From positions 1 through 34,937 of IMG/VR virus record IMGVR_UViG_3300006921_000061: a DNA stretch of 34,937 nt; one strand, given 5' to 3'. The stretch is from a virus. The notes beneath the pieces are model-generated. The model made no database searches, was not told the origin of the DNA, and saw nothing but the letters and a program-made list of their open reading frames with translations. Positions 1-10,160 of this stretch are shown here, one piece after another. The stretch's first letter is position 1; each line of letters begins with the position of its first letter. Made by a program: the position numbers and the translations under genes.

Positions 1-1620
1 ATCATGAAAAAGGATCTGTCCAATAAAGTCACTGTTACTGCATCAGGAACGTCATGGGCATCTACAGGACCATTTGTTTCAGGAGATGTTGGAAGATTAA
101 TTCGTGTCAATCCTTTGGCAGGAACAACCAAAGATAGTAGAGGAGGAATTCGATGGGGTTACATCAAAATTACCGATGTTGATAACAACAAAGTTGTCAG
201 GGGTTATGCTCAAAACGATATCGTACTTGATGCTGCTACTATTGAGCATCGTTTGTCTGTTTTTTCTTCTACTAACGGGTATCCAGAAACTGTTCAAATC
301 TATCAGCAAAGACTTTGTTTCGGTGGTACAACAAAATATCCCTCCACAGTCTGGTTAAGCAAATCTGGAGACTTTTATAACTTTGCAGAAAGTGAACTGG
401 TAGGGGCATCGACAGGAAACTTTGATCCTACGGGTGCATTGATTCTGGGAGAACAAATCCTGGATGACAATGCAATGACATTTACCATTGATTCCGACAC
501 AGTAGACAAAGTGACATGGATGGCAGAGGGAAAGAAACTTGCCATAGGTACTTCTGGAGGTGTCTTCAACCTCTATGGATCTGAAAACGATCTAACGGTA
601 ACTCCATTTAATTTTACTATCCTTAAAGACTCTGCATATCCGTCAACATCGGCAGAACCCGTTCAGATTGGTGAAATCCTTTGTTATGTCCAACAAAACA
701 AACGAAAGATACGAGAGTTTAAGTTTGAAGGAGAATCAGAAGAATTCTCAGCACTTGATCTTACTTTAAGGGCTGAGAATATTACCTATCCAGGAATTGA
801 ACAGATTGTTTATCAGGAACAACCAAACTCGCTTATTTGGGGAAGATTAACCAATGGAAAACTGGTTTGTCTTACCTACAATTCATCTCTTCAAATTTAT
901 GCATGGTCTACTCACACAATAGGAGGAACCCATACAGATGCTACCTATGGAAACCATGCCAAAGTAGAATCTTTTGCAGTGATTCCACACAACAATAGGA
1001 CTCAGTTATGGATGATTGTCAAAAGAACAATTGGAGGTGCAACTAAACGGCATATCGAATTCATGGAGAAGTTTTATGACAGTCAGGAAACAGTCCAAGA
1101 TAATGCTCATTTTGTGGACTCAGGATTAAAGAAATACCATGCAACACCTTTTACAAGTGTCAGTGGATTAGGACATTTAGAAGGACAATCTCTTTTAGTC
1201 TATGGAGATGGTGCAATTCAGGACAATAAAACAGTAGCTAGTGGTGCAGTGACATTAGCGTCGTCTGCCAATACTGCAACCCTTGGACTTCCTTATGAAT
1301 CAGAAGTTTTAACTTTACCTATGATGGCAGGACCAGGAGGTGGAGTTTTTGCTATTGGTAAGAAACGTATGATCCGTGTAACAGCAAGGCTTTTTGAGTC
1401 AATTGGGATGAAATTTGCGATGGAAAACGGAACCTATGAAGACGTTGTATTCCGTGCTCCTGATGATGAAATGGGAAATGCAGTTCCTTTATATACAGGA
1501 GATAAAGAAATGGCTCCTATATCAAGATCCTTTGAATCTCAAGGGGTTAGTCTTAAATGCGATCAACCTTTTCCGTTGACGCTTCTTCTCTTAGCAATGG
1601 AATACGAGGTTAATATCTAA
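1..1620 (+). CDS. Tail nozzle / tail tubular protein B (T7 gp12-like), 5' truncated
   Basis: Podovirus tail-nozzle protein, the distal part of the short tail through which DNA leaves the virion. The recognisable signature is at about residues 92-128: a GYPETVQIYQQRLCFGGT motif followed by a WLSKSGDFYNF motif, typical of this family. An SG-DVGRLIR element and a WGYIKI element come before it. The first ATG is at position 4, but the frame is open to the left edge, and in the family this signature normally lies a few hundred residues from the start. I therefore infer that the gene begins outside the window and only the C-terminal 538 residues are seen. The stop overlaps the next start as TAATG. 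Family assignment is fairly sure; exact length is unknown. Confidence 0.75.
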   Translation: MMKKDLSNKVTVTASGTSWASTGPFVSGDVGRLIRVNPLAGTTKDSRGGIRWGYIKITDVDNNKVVRGYAQNDIVLDAATIEHRLSVFSSTNGYPETVQIYQQRLCFGGTTKYPSTVWLSKSGDFYNFAESELVGASTGNFDPTGALILGEQILDDNAMTFTIDSDTVDKVTWMAEGKKLAIGTSGGVFNLYGSENDLTVTPFNFTILKDSAYPSTSAEPVQIGEILCYVQQNKRKIREFKFEGESEEFSALDLTLRAENITYPGIEQIVYQEQPNSLIWGRLTNGKLVCLTYNSSLQIYAWSTHTIGGTHTDATYGNHAKVESFAVIPHNNRTQLWMIVKRTIGGATKRHIEFMEKFYDSQETVQDNAHFVDSGLKKYHATPFTSVSGLGHLEGQSLLVYGDGAIQDNKTVASGAVTLASSANTATLGLPYESEVLTLPMMAGPGGGVFAIGKKRMIRVTARLFESIGMKFAMENGTYEDVVFRAPDDEMGNAVPLYTGDKEMAPISRSFESQGVSLKCDQPFPLTLLLLAMEYEVNI

Positions 1621-2189
1621 TGCCTATACCTTGGCTACCAATAGGAATGGGATTACTCAGTTTTGGACTGGGTATGGCAAAAGCAAATATCAATCGTCAA
1701 ATGGGTTATGCCAAAGCAGACGAGATTGATAAAACAATTTCAGACACTTTATTAACTCATAAATTTAATGTCGGGCAACAAAGAAAAAGACTAATAGGAA
1801 ATGCTGGAAAAATAAGAAAACGAGGTGCTTATGTCTATGCACAAACCGTTGCAAACAATGAACGAAAGCAAGCATCTAGGACTTCTAAAGCATCATCATC
1901 AGGGGCAGCAATCGGTGAATTTACTCCAATGAATGTCAGAGTAAACATGGCAGGAAAAGAGTTTATGCAAGCACAAATGGTTAAAAGCAATACCAAAGCA
2001 TCTATAGATACATTAGAGCAGGATTTTATTGATTGGAAACAATCTGCAGACTTCCAAACAAGTATGTCTGTTTCACAAATGAAACGTCAATCAGCATTAA
2101 CACGTAAAGGTGCAGATATGGGGTATGTATCAGATTCATTAGGTGCAGTTGGTAGCGGAGTTAACAGCTATGGAATGTGGAAAACATGA
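1620..2189 (+). CDS. Internal virion protein, T7 gp14-like
   Basis: Protein of 189 residues directly after the tail nozzle, close to the size (about 196 aa) and in the map position of T7 gp14, the ejection protein that forms a channel in the outer membrane. It has a hydrophobic N-terminus (residues 3-20, rich in Pro, Gly and Leu) followed by a helical, Ala/Lys/Gln-rich body. The assignment rests on synteny, size and this hydrophobic start, because no strong sequence motif is visible. The start ATG overlaps the previous stop (TAATG), and its own stop overlaps the next start (ATGA), so translation is probably coupled through the whole ejection-protein set. Confidence 0.6.
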   Translation: MPIPWLPIGMGLLSFGLGMAKANINRQMGYAKADEIDKTISDTLLTHKFNVGQQRKRLIGNAGKIRKRGAYVYAQTVANNERKQASRTSKASSSGAAIGEFTPMNVRVNMAGKEFMQAQMVKSNTKASIDTLEQDFIDWKQSADFQTSMSVSQMKRQSALTRKGADMGYVSDSLGAVGSGVNSYGMWKT

Positions 2190-5134
2190 GATTACCATTT
2201 GAACAACCAGATATAACTCCATCGACACAACAATATTCAGGAGGAGGTCAAGTTCAGGCACCTGGACCCGTTGATGTTAGTGCTCCTTTTGAAGCACAAA
2301 CCCGTGGCATTGATAACATCATGTCTGCAATAGATGGTGGAGCAAAAATCTATCAAAAATGGAAAGAAGCAGATCGAACAAAGCAATGGCAGTCTGCTTT
2401 TACTCAAGGAACTAATATCTATAAAAAGAAACAATTAGATATTAATCAACACATTATTAAACAATCAGACGCTAATCTAAGCCCTGATAATGCTGAATCA
2501 ATGGTTAGTACCTATATGGATACTAAAATTGAAGATAAAGATGGAAAGGAAGTCAATCTTCAATCAATAGAAGACGGAATCAAAGATCCTCAAGTTAAAG
2601 AAAGATTTAAAGCCTGGAAAACTTTAAAAGATACAGAATTTCTATCTAAGAATCTTGGTGCAATTAATAAGGAATTATACATTAGATTGGCTGACAGTTA
2701 TGGAGCACAAGGAAAAGTAGCTGCTGCACAAATGCATCAAGCTTATTCAGACGGAGATACAAAAAAAATAAATACAATATGGGATGGTTTTATTTCATCA
2801 ATGTCTAATGCTGAAGGAATAGAAGTTTTATCTCCTACTCAAATCAAGATTCTTAAAAGAGAATCAGCAATGAGATATGTTGATTTAAAATTTCTTTCTG
2901 ATGATAAAGAATTTTCAGAAACCAATCCTCAAGAAATACTTAAACGCATCAATAAAGGTCATTACGATTACAAGTATGGAGATCAGACCGTTTCACTAGA
3001 TATACAACGTCATCAAGGTACTATCAGATCATTGTTGAGTCGTCAAAGATACATTGACCAAACTCTTCATTTAAACACAGTATCAAATCTTACTTCCAGA
3101 TTTGCTCAACAACATCCTGAAGCCTTTTTAGAGCATTTTACCGAAGTTAAAAAAATGGGTGGAAAAGATGTCAATGTAGCAATTCAGGATATGGATAGAT
3201 TCAGGAAAGAAATAAATCAAAAATATGGTTTTGTACCAAATGATATTCAAGTAAAAGAATATCAAAATGTTATAAATAAACTCATTAATGGTGCTCAAAA
3301 TGAGATTGAAAGAAATAAAGGAACAGGAATTATCAAACCTGAAAAATGGCCTAGTGCATTAACATCTTATTCTCAGAACATAATCAAAGACATTTTTTTC
3401 CCTGATACAGTCAGGGCTGACCCGTTATCCGAATTGGAACTTAGTCATTCTCAACAAAAAGACAAACAAGCAATAGATGGATATGCATCAAAAATTATAT
3501 CTGCATATAGCGATCTTCCAAATAATTCGAAACTTCAAATAGAAAATACAATTAGAACACTAAAAGAAGAAGCTGCAGATGATCTTAATAAAAAAATGAT
3601 TTTTGACGCATTTTTTAAAGAAGCTAATGCACGAAATACAGAATTAGAAAGGCCAAACGACCAGTCTATTATTGAGACTCAAGATGATGATGCTCTTATA
3701 GATTTATCTAAGCCCTTAGATATGCAAGCACGGAAAAAATGGGCAGAAGATCACAAAACTACATTCCGTCCAATACCAGAATTAGACATGGAGAAGTATG
3801 AAGCAAATATTTTTACAAGAGGCAAATTAAGTGTTGGTGGAATTAGAGGTATAGAAGCAAGTTTTAAAGCAAGGTATGGCGACGATTGGTATAAACCAGC
3901 TTATGCACAGTTATCAATGCATTTACGGGAAAATGGTAAAGGTGCTTATGCAGCATTGTTAGGCATTAGTAAAGGAATGTCAGAAAGCAATCTTCAAGCA
4001 ATTGTAACAGTTTTGAACTCTGATGATGCAAACTTTGTAGGACTGCCAACAGCAGAAGCAACAGTAAGAAGATATTCAGATAAAAGAAGTACCTTTCTTC
4101 GTAACTTTACAAACCCATCTCAAAAAGGTGAATTTGTCCAGTTGGTTGCAGATTATGCCAGATCCAGGATGGGAACCAATGCAGATACAGACGAAACCGA
4201 TGATGCAGTAAAAAATGCATTAGGAACTATATTTTCTCATTGGACAAATGCAAGCGACAACGGTGACTTTGTTTCATTGCCTAATCGAGTTATACAAAAA
4301 TATGTCGATTCAGGTTCAAACGGTGCTCCAGATATTGAACAAGGATTAAAAGCAGCTAGGTATGCAATTCCTTATGGTTCCTATTATATGGGTATTCCTA
4401 ATGAAGAAAATATGGACGAAGATCTTCTTCTAGAAATGAAAAGATCAGCAAAATCAGGATCAGGTAATATTAAAGAAGCATGGGATTGGGCAAAGGATGG
4501 AAGTGAATCATTGCAAATGTTTATTAAATCACAGGATGGTTTGGCATTTTACACTCCTACATGGGTTGGAGGTCCAAATCATGGCAAACCTATAACTCTG
4601 TCTTTTGAATCTTTTTCAGAAGAATGGTTGGTTGCACGAAGAGGAAAGGAATATTTGGAAGACTGGGAACCTGTTTTTTCAAAACGTGGAATAGGAGGAG
4701 GTTTTGATGAGCCAAAACTTTTTGAAGCAAATCTATTCTTAACTCCTGAAGTTGCTAAAGGAACTGATATGTATGAAGAGTTGTACGATCTTCTGCACAA
4801 CGGAGAAAAACCCAAAGACAAATCTCGGTGGTATTTTGCAGGACAAACATGGGGTAGCAACGGAGCATTAGAACTTAATGTTTTAGAAAAACTTAAAAAT
4901 GAAGCATTAAAATTAGCTGGTCCTTTACCTCCAGGTGAAAAACCAACAAATCTAAATGTAAAACAAGCTGTTGAAAATTTAAAAAAGAGATTTACTGGAG
5001 TTGATTCTACAGACGATATATTTGGTTCTGTAACAAGAGGCAAAGGTTTATATACATCAAATTCTGGGACACAGTTTGTTGAAAAACCCAAAGGTTTCTG
5101 GGACTTCATCCTATGGTTCAATAGTGGTCTATGA
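2186..5134 (+). CDS. Large internal virion (ejection) protein, T7 gp15-like by position
   Basis: Long helical, Lys/Glu/Gln-rich protein with no signal peptide. It lies between the gp14-like and gp16-like genes, where T7-like phages encode gp15, a core protein ejected into the cell that lines the DNA channel. At 982 aa it is longer than T7 gp15 (747 aa). I chose ATG 2186 because it overlaps the previous TGA (ATGA); a GTG at 2177 in the same frame is the alternative. The C-terminus is rich in Trp and Gly (a GFWDFILWFNSGL ending). No enzymatic motif was recognised, so function is inferred from order and composition. Confidence 0.55.
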   Translation: MRLPFEQPDITPSTQQYSGGGQVQAPGPVDVSAPFEAQTRGIDNIMSAIDGGAKIYQKWKEADRTKQWQSAFTQGTNIYKKKQLDINQHIIKQSDANLSPDNAESMVSTYMDTKIEDKDGKEVNLQSIEDGIKDPQVKERFKAWKTLKDTEFLSKNLGAINKELYIRLADSYGAQGKVAAAQMHQAYSDGDTKKINTIWDGFISSMSNAEGIEVLSPTQIKILKRESAMRYVDLKFLSDDKEFSETNPQEILKRINKGHYDYKYGDQTVSLDIQRHQGTIRSLLSRQRYIDQTLHLNTVSNLTSRFAQQHPEAFLEHFTEVKKMGGKDVNVAIQDMDRFRKEINQKYGFVPNDIQVKEYQNVINKLINGAQNEIERNKGTGIIKPEKWPSALTSYSQNIIKDIFFPDTVRADPLSELELSHSQQKDKQAIDGYASKIISAYSDLPNNSKLQIENTIRTLKEEAADDLNKKMIFDAFFKEANARNTELERPNDQSIIETQDDDALIDLSKPLDMQARKKWAEDHKTTFRPIPELDMEKYEANIFTRGKLSVGGIRGIEASFKARYGDDWYKPAYAQLSMHLRENGKGAYAALLGISKGMSESNLQAIVTVLNSDDANFVGLPTAEATVRRYSDKRSTFLRNFTNPSQKGEFVQLVADYARSRMGTNADTDETDDAVKNALGTIFSHWTNASDNGDFVSLPNRVIQKYVDSGSNGAPDIEQGLKAARYAIPYGSYYMGIPNEENMDEDLLLEMKRSAKSGSGNIKEAWDWAKDGSESLQMFIKSQDGLAFYTPTWVGGPNHGKPITLSFESFSEEWLVARRGKEYLEDWEPVFSKRGIGGGFDEPKLFEANLFLTPEVAKGTDMYEELYDLLHNGEKPKDKSRWYFAGQTWGSNGALELNVLEKLKNEALKLAGPLPPGEKPTNLNVKQAVENLKKRFTGVDSTDDIFGSVTRGKGLYTSNSGTQFVEKPKGFWDFILWFNSGL

Positions 5135-6279
5135 TTCCAATTAAAGATTATCCTTTTTTAAGAGAAGATTCTCTTATCAGCAACGAAAAATGGGCAGCAT
5201 TCCGTCCTAGCAATTGGGATGTATTTAGAGAATCCATGAATTTTGCGTTTGCTCAAACACCAGTAGTGCAATTTGCAGAATGGATGTCTTATCAGTTTGA
5301 ACCCTTGAATGCTGAATTTGAGACAATGGGTGATCCTGAATATGCAAAATCTTCGTTAGGAATGTCTTTTTCCCATGAAATCATTGATAGGAATGACCCA
5401 TACAACTATAAAGAATTTAGAAAACAGGAAATATCAAAAGATGAATGGAATCCTGGTCCTGAAGGTTCTGCTTATTATGACGAAAGAATTCAGTGGAGAG
5501 AAGGACTTACAGGAGGTCGTGTTGAAATACTTACAGATAGTTTAGATCGGGATCAGTTTTATGCAGATTTTTTAAAGAATGTAGGAAGTTGGGATGGATA
5601 TCGTTTAGGTGGGTTTTTTGTTGGAGGAATACCAGATCCTTTGGCATTGCTTCCTACAGGAGGAGCATTAGTTCGTTTAGGACAAACAGTTAAAGGACTT
5701 AAAACAGGAGCAAAAGCAACTGCACTTCAAATAGGATCTATGGGTGGTGAAGCAGCACTTTATGCTGCAGGAGCCAATGCACTTATATACCAAAAAAGAG
5801 AATTATTTGACCAGGATTGGACTTATACAGAAGCAGGAAGAGATATGCTTTTTGCTTTTGGTTTTGGTGCAGGGTTAGGAACCTTTGCCACAGTTGCAAA
5901 GCAAGTGTCAAAATTGTCACTAACAGATAAAGCAGGAAATGTCTTTAATTCCATCAGACAAATCGGACAAGGGAAAAAGGTTGATGTATCTCCTGATGCT
6001 CCACGGAATTCTGGAGAAGCAGGAGCAGGAGAAACTCCATCCCCAAAAGCTAAAAAAACTTCTGCTGAACAGACTAAAGAAAATGAGAATGTTTTTCAGA
6101 ATGCTGCAAACAAAATTCTTACAGGATTAAAAGAAGAAGGTAAGAAAGTAACCACTGATCCTACCGTTGGTCCTGTCGTTGAACACGTCCAGGATGCCAT
6201 TGTTAATTTAACAGAAAATCTCCAAGACAATGGCAGGAAATTCTTTCAGCTAATTAAAAATTGTGCGACTAGACAATAA
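5131..6279 (+). CDS. Internal virion protein, gp16-like N-terminal portion (candidate)
   Basis: Protein of 382 residues. The first 150 are rich in Trp, Tyr and Phe. Then comes a Gly/Ala-rich, moderately hydrophobic stretch (about 155-260) with likely membrane-active helices, including GGFFVGGIPDPLALLPTGGA and an FAFGFGAGLGTFATV segment. The tail (about 275-382) is charged and disordered. This GGIPDP-type hydrophobic block is common in podovirus gp16-like or DNA-transfer proteins. No lytic transglycosylase catalytic motif is visible, unlike the N-terminus of T7 gp16. It overlaps the preceding gene as ATGA and the following gene as TAATG, which suggests that this gene and the next do the job of one long gp16. 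Confidence 0.5.
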   Translation: MIPIKDYPFLREDSLISNEKWAAFRPSNWDVFRESMNFAFAQTPVVQFAEWMSYQFEPLNAEFETMGDPEYAKSSLGMSFSHEIIDRNDPYNYKEFRKQEISKDEWNPGPEGSAYYDERIQWREGLTGGRVEILTDSLDRDQFYADFLKNVGSWDGYRLGGFFVGGIPDPLALLPTGGALVRLGQTVKGLKTGAKATALQIGSMGGEAALYAAGANALIYQKRELFDQDWTYTEAGRDMLFAFGFGAGLGTFATVAKQVSKLSLTDKAGNVFNSIRQIGQGKKVDVSPDAPRNSGEAGAGETPSPKAKKTSAEQTKENENVFQNAANKILTGLKEEGKKVTTDPTVGPVVEHVQDAIVNLTENLQDNGRKFFQLIKNCATRQ

Positions 6280-8750
6280 TGGCTAATCCCTGTGCTTTTG
6301 ATATAGCTCAAGATTTTGATGTTGATGAAAAAGTAGTCGATCAATTGATTGATTATTTTAAAGACATGCCAGTAGAAATGCTGAAACAGGAAACAGATGA
6401 TCTGATTCAGTGGCTATCATTTCACCGCAAGTCTAATGTTGTTAATGCACAACACACCAAAGACGCTTCATTACAAAACAGAAGAAGAATATATGAAGGT
6501 AATGAGGCCATTAACAGGAAAACTCAAGAGGCTGACACAAAAGGCATAAAAGCCATCTACGACAACTTTTTAGCTTTATTGGTAGGTAACAGTTGGAAGA
6601 AGTCAAAGGCTCATACGTGGGATTCTGTTTGGGCTACAGGACAGTCTTTAAAACAAGACAGAATGGGTAGGGTCATTGCAGATTTTGAAGAAAAATATGG
6701 TATTGGAACTTTTTCTAGAATGCGTAATGACAAACAATTTCGTGATGACTTTATAACAGAATTAGATTCCTGGACAACTAAACCCAAAACCAAAAATACA
6801 GAAGCACATCATTTAGCAGGAATTGTATTTAATGAAAAGCATCGGCAAGTCAGCAGTCTGAATATTTTTGGGGCAGGAATGCGATGGAGAGATGACCACG
6901 TTACTGTTCATTGGCACAATCCAGTTAAAATTGCAGAAGCAACCTTTGAAGAATGGTCTAAGTTTATTGTTCCATTGTTAGATCTCAATCAATCATTTGG
7001 AGGAAAACAACCAAATAAATGGATTAGAGATGTATATGACAGTCTTACTAAAGGAACAGATGAAGCTCATGATGTTATTCAGTTCAAATCTGTTAAAGAA
7101 CAACTTAATTACAAACGTGAGTTAATTTTTACAGATGTTGAAGCCTGGAAGAAATACAACACTCGTTTTGGATATGAAGATCCTTTTGATGCAGTTTTCC
7201 AAAACATGGATGTCATTGATGAAAGAATTGCATTGTATGAAAGGTTTGGAGCAAACCCAAGACAGGCTTTTGGTAAGTTGCTACAAAGATTAGAAAAAGA
7301 TGGAATTTTTGATGACCACAGTAAGATAGACAAATTAACTAAAGGAGGTTGGAGAAGGAAAAATAGAATTATATCAGCATGGAACCAGTTATCAGGTGAA
7401 AGCTATATTGTTGGCAATCCTAATATAACCAAATTTACCAATGGAATGATGGCATTTCAGATCATTACCAAACTTGGTAAAGCAACTTTATCAGCATTCA
7501 ACGATATTGGTATTTCATCTTCAATACTTCATTCCCAAGGAAGAGGACCATTTACAGCTTATAAAGATGTCCTTAGCCAAGTCTATAGAAGATCCACACA
7601 ATCAGACAAAGTTAGGCAAGCAGAATTAAACATGGTCCTTCGCCAGTTGGGTGTTGGATTTGATGGAATTATAAGCAGTGCTATGTCTAGGTGGGTTGAT
7701 CTATCTTCAGTAGCAGGAAGATCAGCAAAAATGGCACAGAACTTTTTTAATTTGAATGGATTAAATCAATGGACTGATTTCTGGAGAGAAGGTTTTGCTA
7801 GGGCATCTTCAGTACATTTTGCAAATCAGGTTAAAAAATCCTGGAAGGATCTTCCTGAAAACTTTAAAGCACGGATGGATGAGTATGGAATTACTCAATC
7901 CGATTGGAAAGATATCCAAAAAATGGATTCTTTTTCTCTTAAAGAACGCTTTGCAGGAGATGCAGAATTTGCAGATGTATTAAATGATTTTGGTGATGAA
8001 CGTTTTTTTACACCAGATTGGATTACAGAAAATGGAGGAAGTGAAAAACTAAGGCAGAAGATATCTCGGTTCTTTGTAAATGAATCCAAGATAGGAGTCC
8101 CAGAAGCTGATGCAGCACAACGTGCCACATACATGAGAACCTTTGATAGAGGAAGTGTTTTGGGGGCTACAGCACTGATGCTTGCACAGTTTAGAACCTA
8201 TCCTTTGGCAATGGCACAAAAGGTTTATCCAAGGATGTTTGAGATGGGATTACCAGCATTATTGCATGTTACTCCATTGCTTGGATTAGGTTATGGATCT
8301 CTTGCTGTTAAAGACATGGTAAGAGGAAAAGAACCAAGAGATATAACAAATCCGCAGACACTACTTGACGCTGGTGTCCAAAGCGGTATGTTGGGATTAT
8401 TTGGAGATCTATTTGTAGAAGAAGTTGGAAGATACCACTCTTCATTTGATGAAACCCTTTTAGGAGTACATTACGAGACTTTCAAAGATATAGGTCAATT
8501 AACTGCAGGGTTAGTGTCAGGGAATTCGGGAGCCAAAGAAGCACTTGAAACACTGCGTAACAACACTCCGTACATGAATCTTTTCTATACGGAGATGGCT
8601 TACAATTACCTGATTCATTACCAGTTGATGGAGACATTTAATCCAGGGTACATCCAGCGTATGGAAGGCTGGACCAAAGGGGTCGATCAGCAACAGTACA
8701 TAGACGCTCTTAAACCTTCTAATTTTGTTAGATACGGAGGTCTAAGATGA
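6279..8750 (+). CDS. Internal virion protein, gp16-like C-terminal portion
   Basis: Protein of 823 residues, mostly helical with aromatic residues. It resembles the C-terminal part of podovirus gp16-like ejection proteins. The clearest family hallmark is near the end, about residues 765-800, where NTPYMNLFYT is followed by an NPGYIQRME motif shortly before the C-terminus. A hydrophobic region (about 640-685, with LGATALMLAQF and LPALLHVTPLLGLGYGSL) could insert in the cell envelope. The encoded protein would be packaged in the head core and ejected with the DNA. The start overlaps the previous stop (TAATG) and the end overlaps the fibre gene (ATGA). Similarity is from remembered motifs, not a search. 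Confidence 0.6.
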   Translation: MANPCAFDIAQDFDVDEKVVDQLIDYFKDMPVEMLKQETDDLIQWLSFHRKSNVVNAQHTKDASLQNRRRIYEGNEAINRKTQEADTKGIKAIYDNFLALLVGNSWKKSKAHTWDSVWATGQSLKQDRMGRVIADFEEKYGIGTFSRMRNDKQFRDDFITELDSWTTKPKTKNTEAHHLAGIVFNEKHRQVSSLNIFGAGMRWRDDHVTVHWHNPVKIAEATFEEWSKFIVPLLDLNQSFGGKQPNKWIRDVYDSLTKGTDEAHDVIQFKSVKEQLNYKRELIFTDVEAWKKYNTRFGYEDPFDAVFQNMDVIDERIALYERFGANPRQAFGKLLQRLEKDGIFDDHSKIDKLTKGGWRRKNRIISAWNQLSGESYIVGNPNITKFTNGMMAFQIITKLGKATLSAFNDIGISSSILHSQGRGPFTAYKDVLSQVYRRSTQSDKVRQAELNMVLRQLGVGFDGIISSAMSRWVDLSSVAGRSAKMAQNFFNLNGLNQWTDFWREGFARASSVHFANQVKKSWKDLPENFKARMDEYGITQSDWKDIQKMDSFSLKERFAGDAEFADVLNDFGDERFFTPDWITENGGSEKLRQKISRFFVNESKIGVPEADAAQRATYMRTFDRGSVLGATALMLAQFRTYPLAMAQKVYPRMFEMGLPALLHVTPLLGLGYGSLAVKDMVRGKEPRDITNPQTLLDAGVQSGMLGLFGDLFVEEVGRYHSSFDETLLGVHYETFKDIGQLTAGLVSGNSGAKEALETLRNNTPYMNLFYTEMAYNYLIHYQLMETFNPGYIQRMEGWTKGVDQQQYIDALKPSNFVRYGGLR

Positions 8751-9640
8751 CAGTTTCGACCACGACCAACCGTACAGAACTTCAAGGCAATGGTACTTTA
8801 ACAGGGTACAATGCTGGCTTTACCATTCTTGCTGATGCAGACATTGAAGTTTATGTTGCAGGAGTCAAAAAGAATTTAACTTCAGACTTCACAGTTTCTA
8901 ATGCAGGAACATCAACTCCTGCAACCGTAGCATTTACTTCAGGATCATATCCTTCTCCAGGTGCATCACTAGCAAGTTCAGTTTCAGTTTTATTAGTTAG
9001 AACACTGACACTGACTCAACCATCCAATTATCAGAACAACGACATATTTGACGCTGAGACTCTGGAACAGTCTTTAGATAGGGCTGCACAACAGATTCAG
9101 CAAGTATCTACCAATATTGATAGGTCAATCCACTTTGGAGATATAGTCACAGGAATTACAACGTCTACTACAGAAATAAGTGCTGATGCATCTACTAGAT
9201 CAAACAAAGCATTAAAGTTCAGTTCAGATGGAACAAGCATTGGAGTTTCCACCTACGATCCTGACACTTATGCAACTTCAGCTTCTTCGTTTGCAGATGC
9301 TTCGGCATCGTCAGCAACTACGGCACAAGGTCATGCTAATACTGCATCAACTCATAAAGATACTGCTCAAGAATGGGCAACAAAAATTGATGGTCAAGTA
9401 GCAAGCACAGAATATTCAGCAAAAGCATGGGCACAATCTACAGATGTGAGTGCTCCTGCATTAGGTTCAGCCAAAGAATGGACTTTGGGTGGAAGTGGCA
9501 ATGTAGCAAACACCGTTATAGATGGTGAATACAGTGCCAAATATCATGCAGAACAAGCCAAGTCTAAGGCAGACTCTGCATCATTATCCGCAGCACAGGC
9601 ATCAGCAACCTCGATTGCTATGGCAATTGCTTTAGGATAG
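8747..9640 (+). CDS. Tail fibre protein with T7 gp17-like N-terminal domain
   Basis: The N-terminal about 130 residues match the phage T7 tail-fibre N-terminal domain that fixes the fibre to the tail. Visible elements are a GNGTLTGYNAGFTI segment, a VLLVRTLTLTQPSNY motif and a DAETLEQSLDRAAQQIQQ helix. The rest (about 165-297) is an Ala/Ser-rich repetitive shaft with AKEW and YHAEQA-type repeats and a coiled-coil-like end. It has no receptor-binding head. At 297 aa it is much shorter than T7 gp17 (553 aa), so tip functions probably reside in the separate small proteins that follow. It overlaps the previous gene as ATGA. Confidence 0.8.
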   Translation: MTVSTTTNRTELQGNGTLTGYNAGFTILADADIEVYVAGVKKNLTSDFTVSNAGTSTPATVAFTSGSYPSPGASLASSVSVLLVRTLTLTQPSNYQNNDIFDAETLEQSLDRAAQQIQQVSTNIDRSIHFGDIVTGITTSTTEISADASTRSNKALKFSSDGTSIGVSTYDPDTYATSASSFADASASSATTAQGHANTASTHKDTAQEWATKIDGQVASTEYSAKAWAQSTDVSAPALGSAKEWTLGGSGNVANTVIDGEYSAKYHAEQAKSKADSASLSAAQASATSIAMAIALG

Positions 9641-9663
9641 TCAATTTAAATAAAGGATGAATT

Positions 9664-10152
9664 ATGGCAGATGCAGCATCGGTCACGGTTAGTGCAACCG
9701 TATTACCAGATGAAATAGCTAAAACCATCAGTGGGTCGATGACTGTTACTCCTGCTGATGCTTCAGAAAAATGGTATGTCAAAGTCACCAATGTGACTAC
9801 AAGTTATGGTGATTTGATTCAAGGAAATTTTCTTAATGAAGAAGCCGTAGGACAGGCACATGATGCAGTTGATGTAGCTGATGAAGTCAAGTTTCTGTTT
9901 GTAAAAAACACAGGAACTACTGACGGATCAACTTCAACTACAGATGGAATCTGTATAGCACTAAATGATGCAACACCAGCACATAGTTTAAGTCAAATTA
10001 TTGTTGTTGGTGCAGGAGAGTCCTGGTACGCAAGGCTTCCAAAAGAAACAGTAGCTCATATTCATGCAGTTGGATGCAATCAGGCAGTTGGTGGAACAGC
10101 AGGAGGAAACGTCCAATGCATTGTGGCTGCATTAATTCATGATGTAGCGTAA
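9664..10152 (+). CDS. Small virion/appendage protein, unknown
   Basis: Protein of 162 residues with beta-rich, Thr/Ala/Val-rich sequence and no charged repeats. It has a good ribosome-binding site (AAAGGATG) 5-6 bases before ATG. It lies in the run of small structural genes between the fibre stem and the lysis genes. Its composition and place suggest a decoration or tail-appendage protein. I recognise no named domain; the nearest guess is the beta-sandwich accessory proteins common in marine phages. Confidence 0.55.
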   Translation: MADAASVTVSATVLPDEIAKTISGSMTVTPADASEKWYVKVTNVTTSYGDLIQGNFLNEEAVGQAHDAVDVADEVKFLFVKNTGTTDGSTSTTDGICIALNDATPAHSLSQIIVVGAGESWYARLPKETVAHIHAVGCNQAVGGTAGGNVQCIVAALIHDVA

Positions 10153-10160
10153 GGAGAATT

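Noticed and set aside
4579-5121. 180-residue minus-strand frame inside the large ejection-protein gene
   Set aside because: Shadow frame rich in Ser/Pro/Phe with no start context, opposite to a continuous coupled operon.
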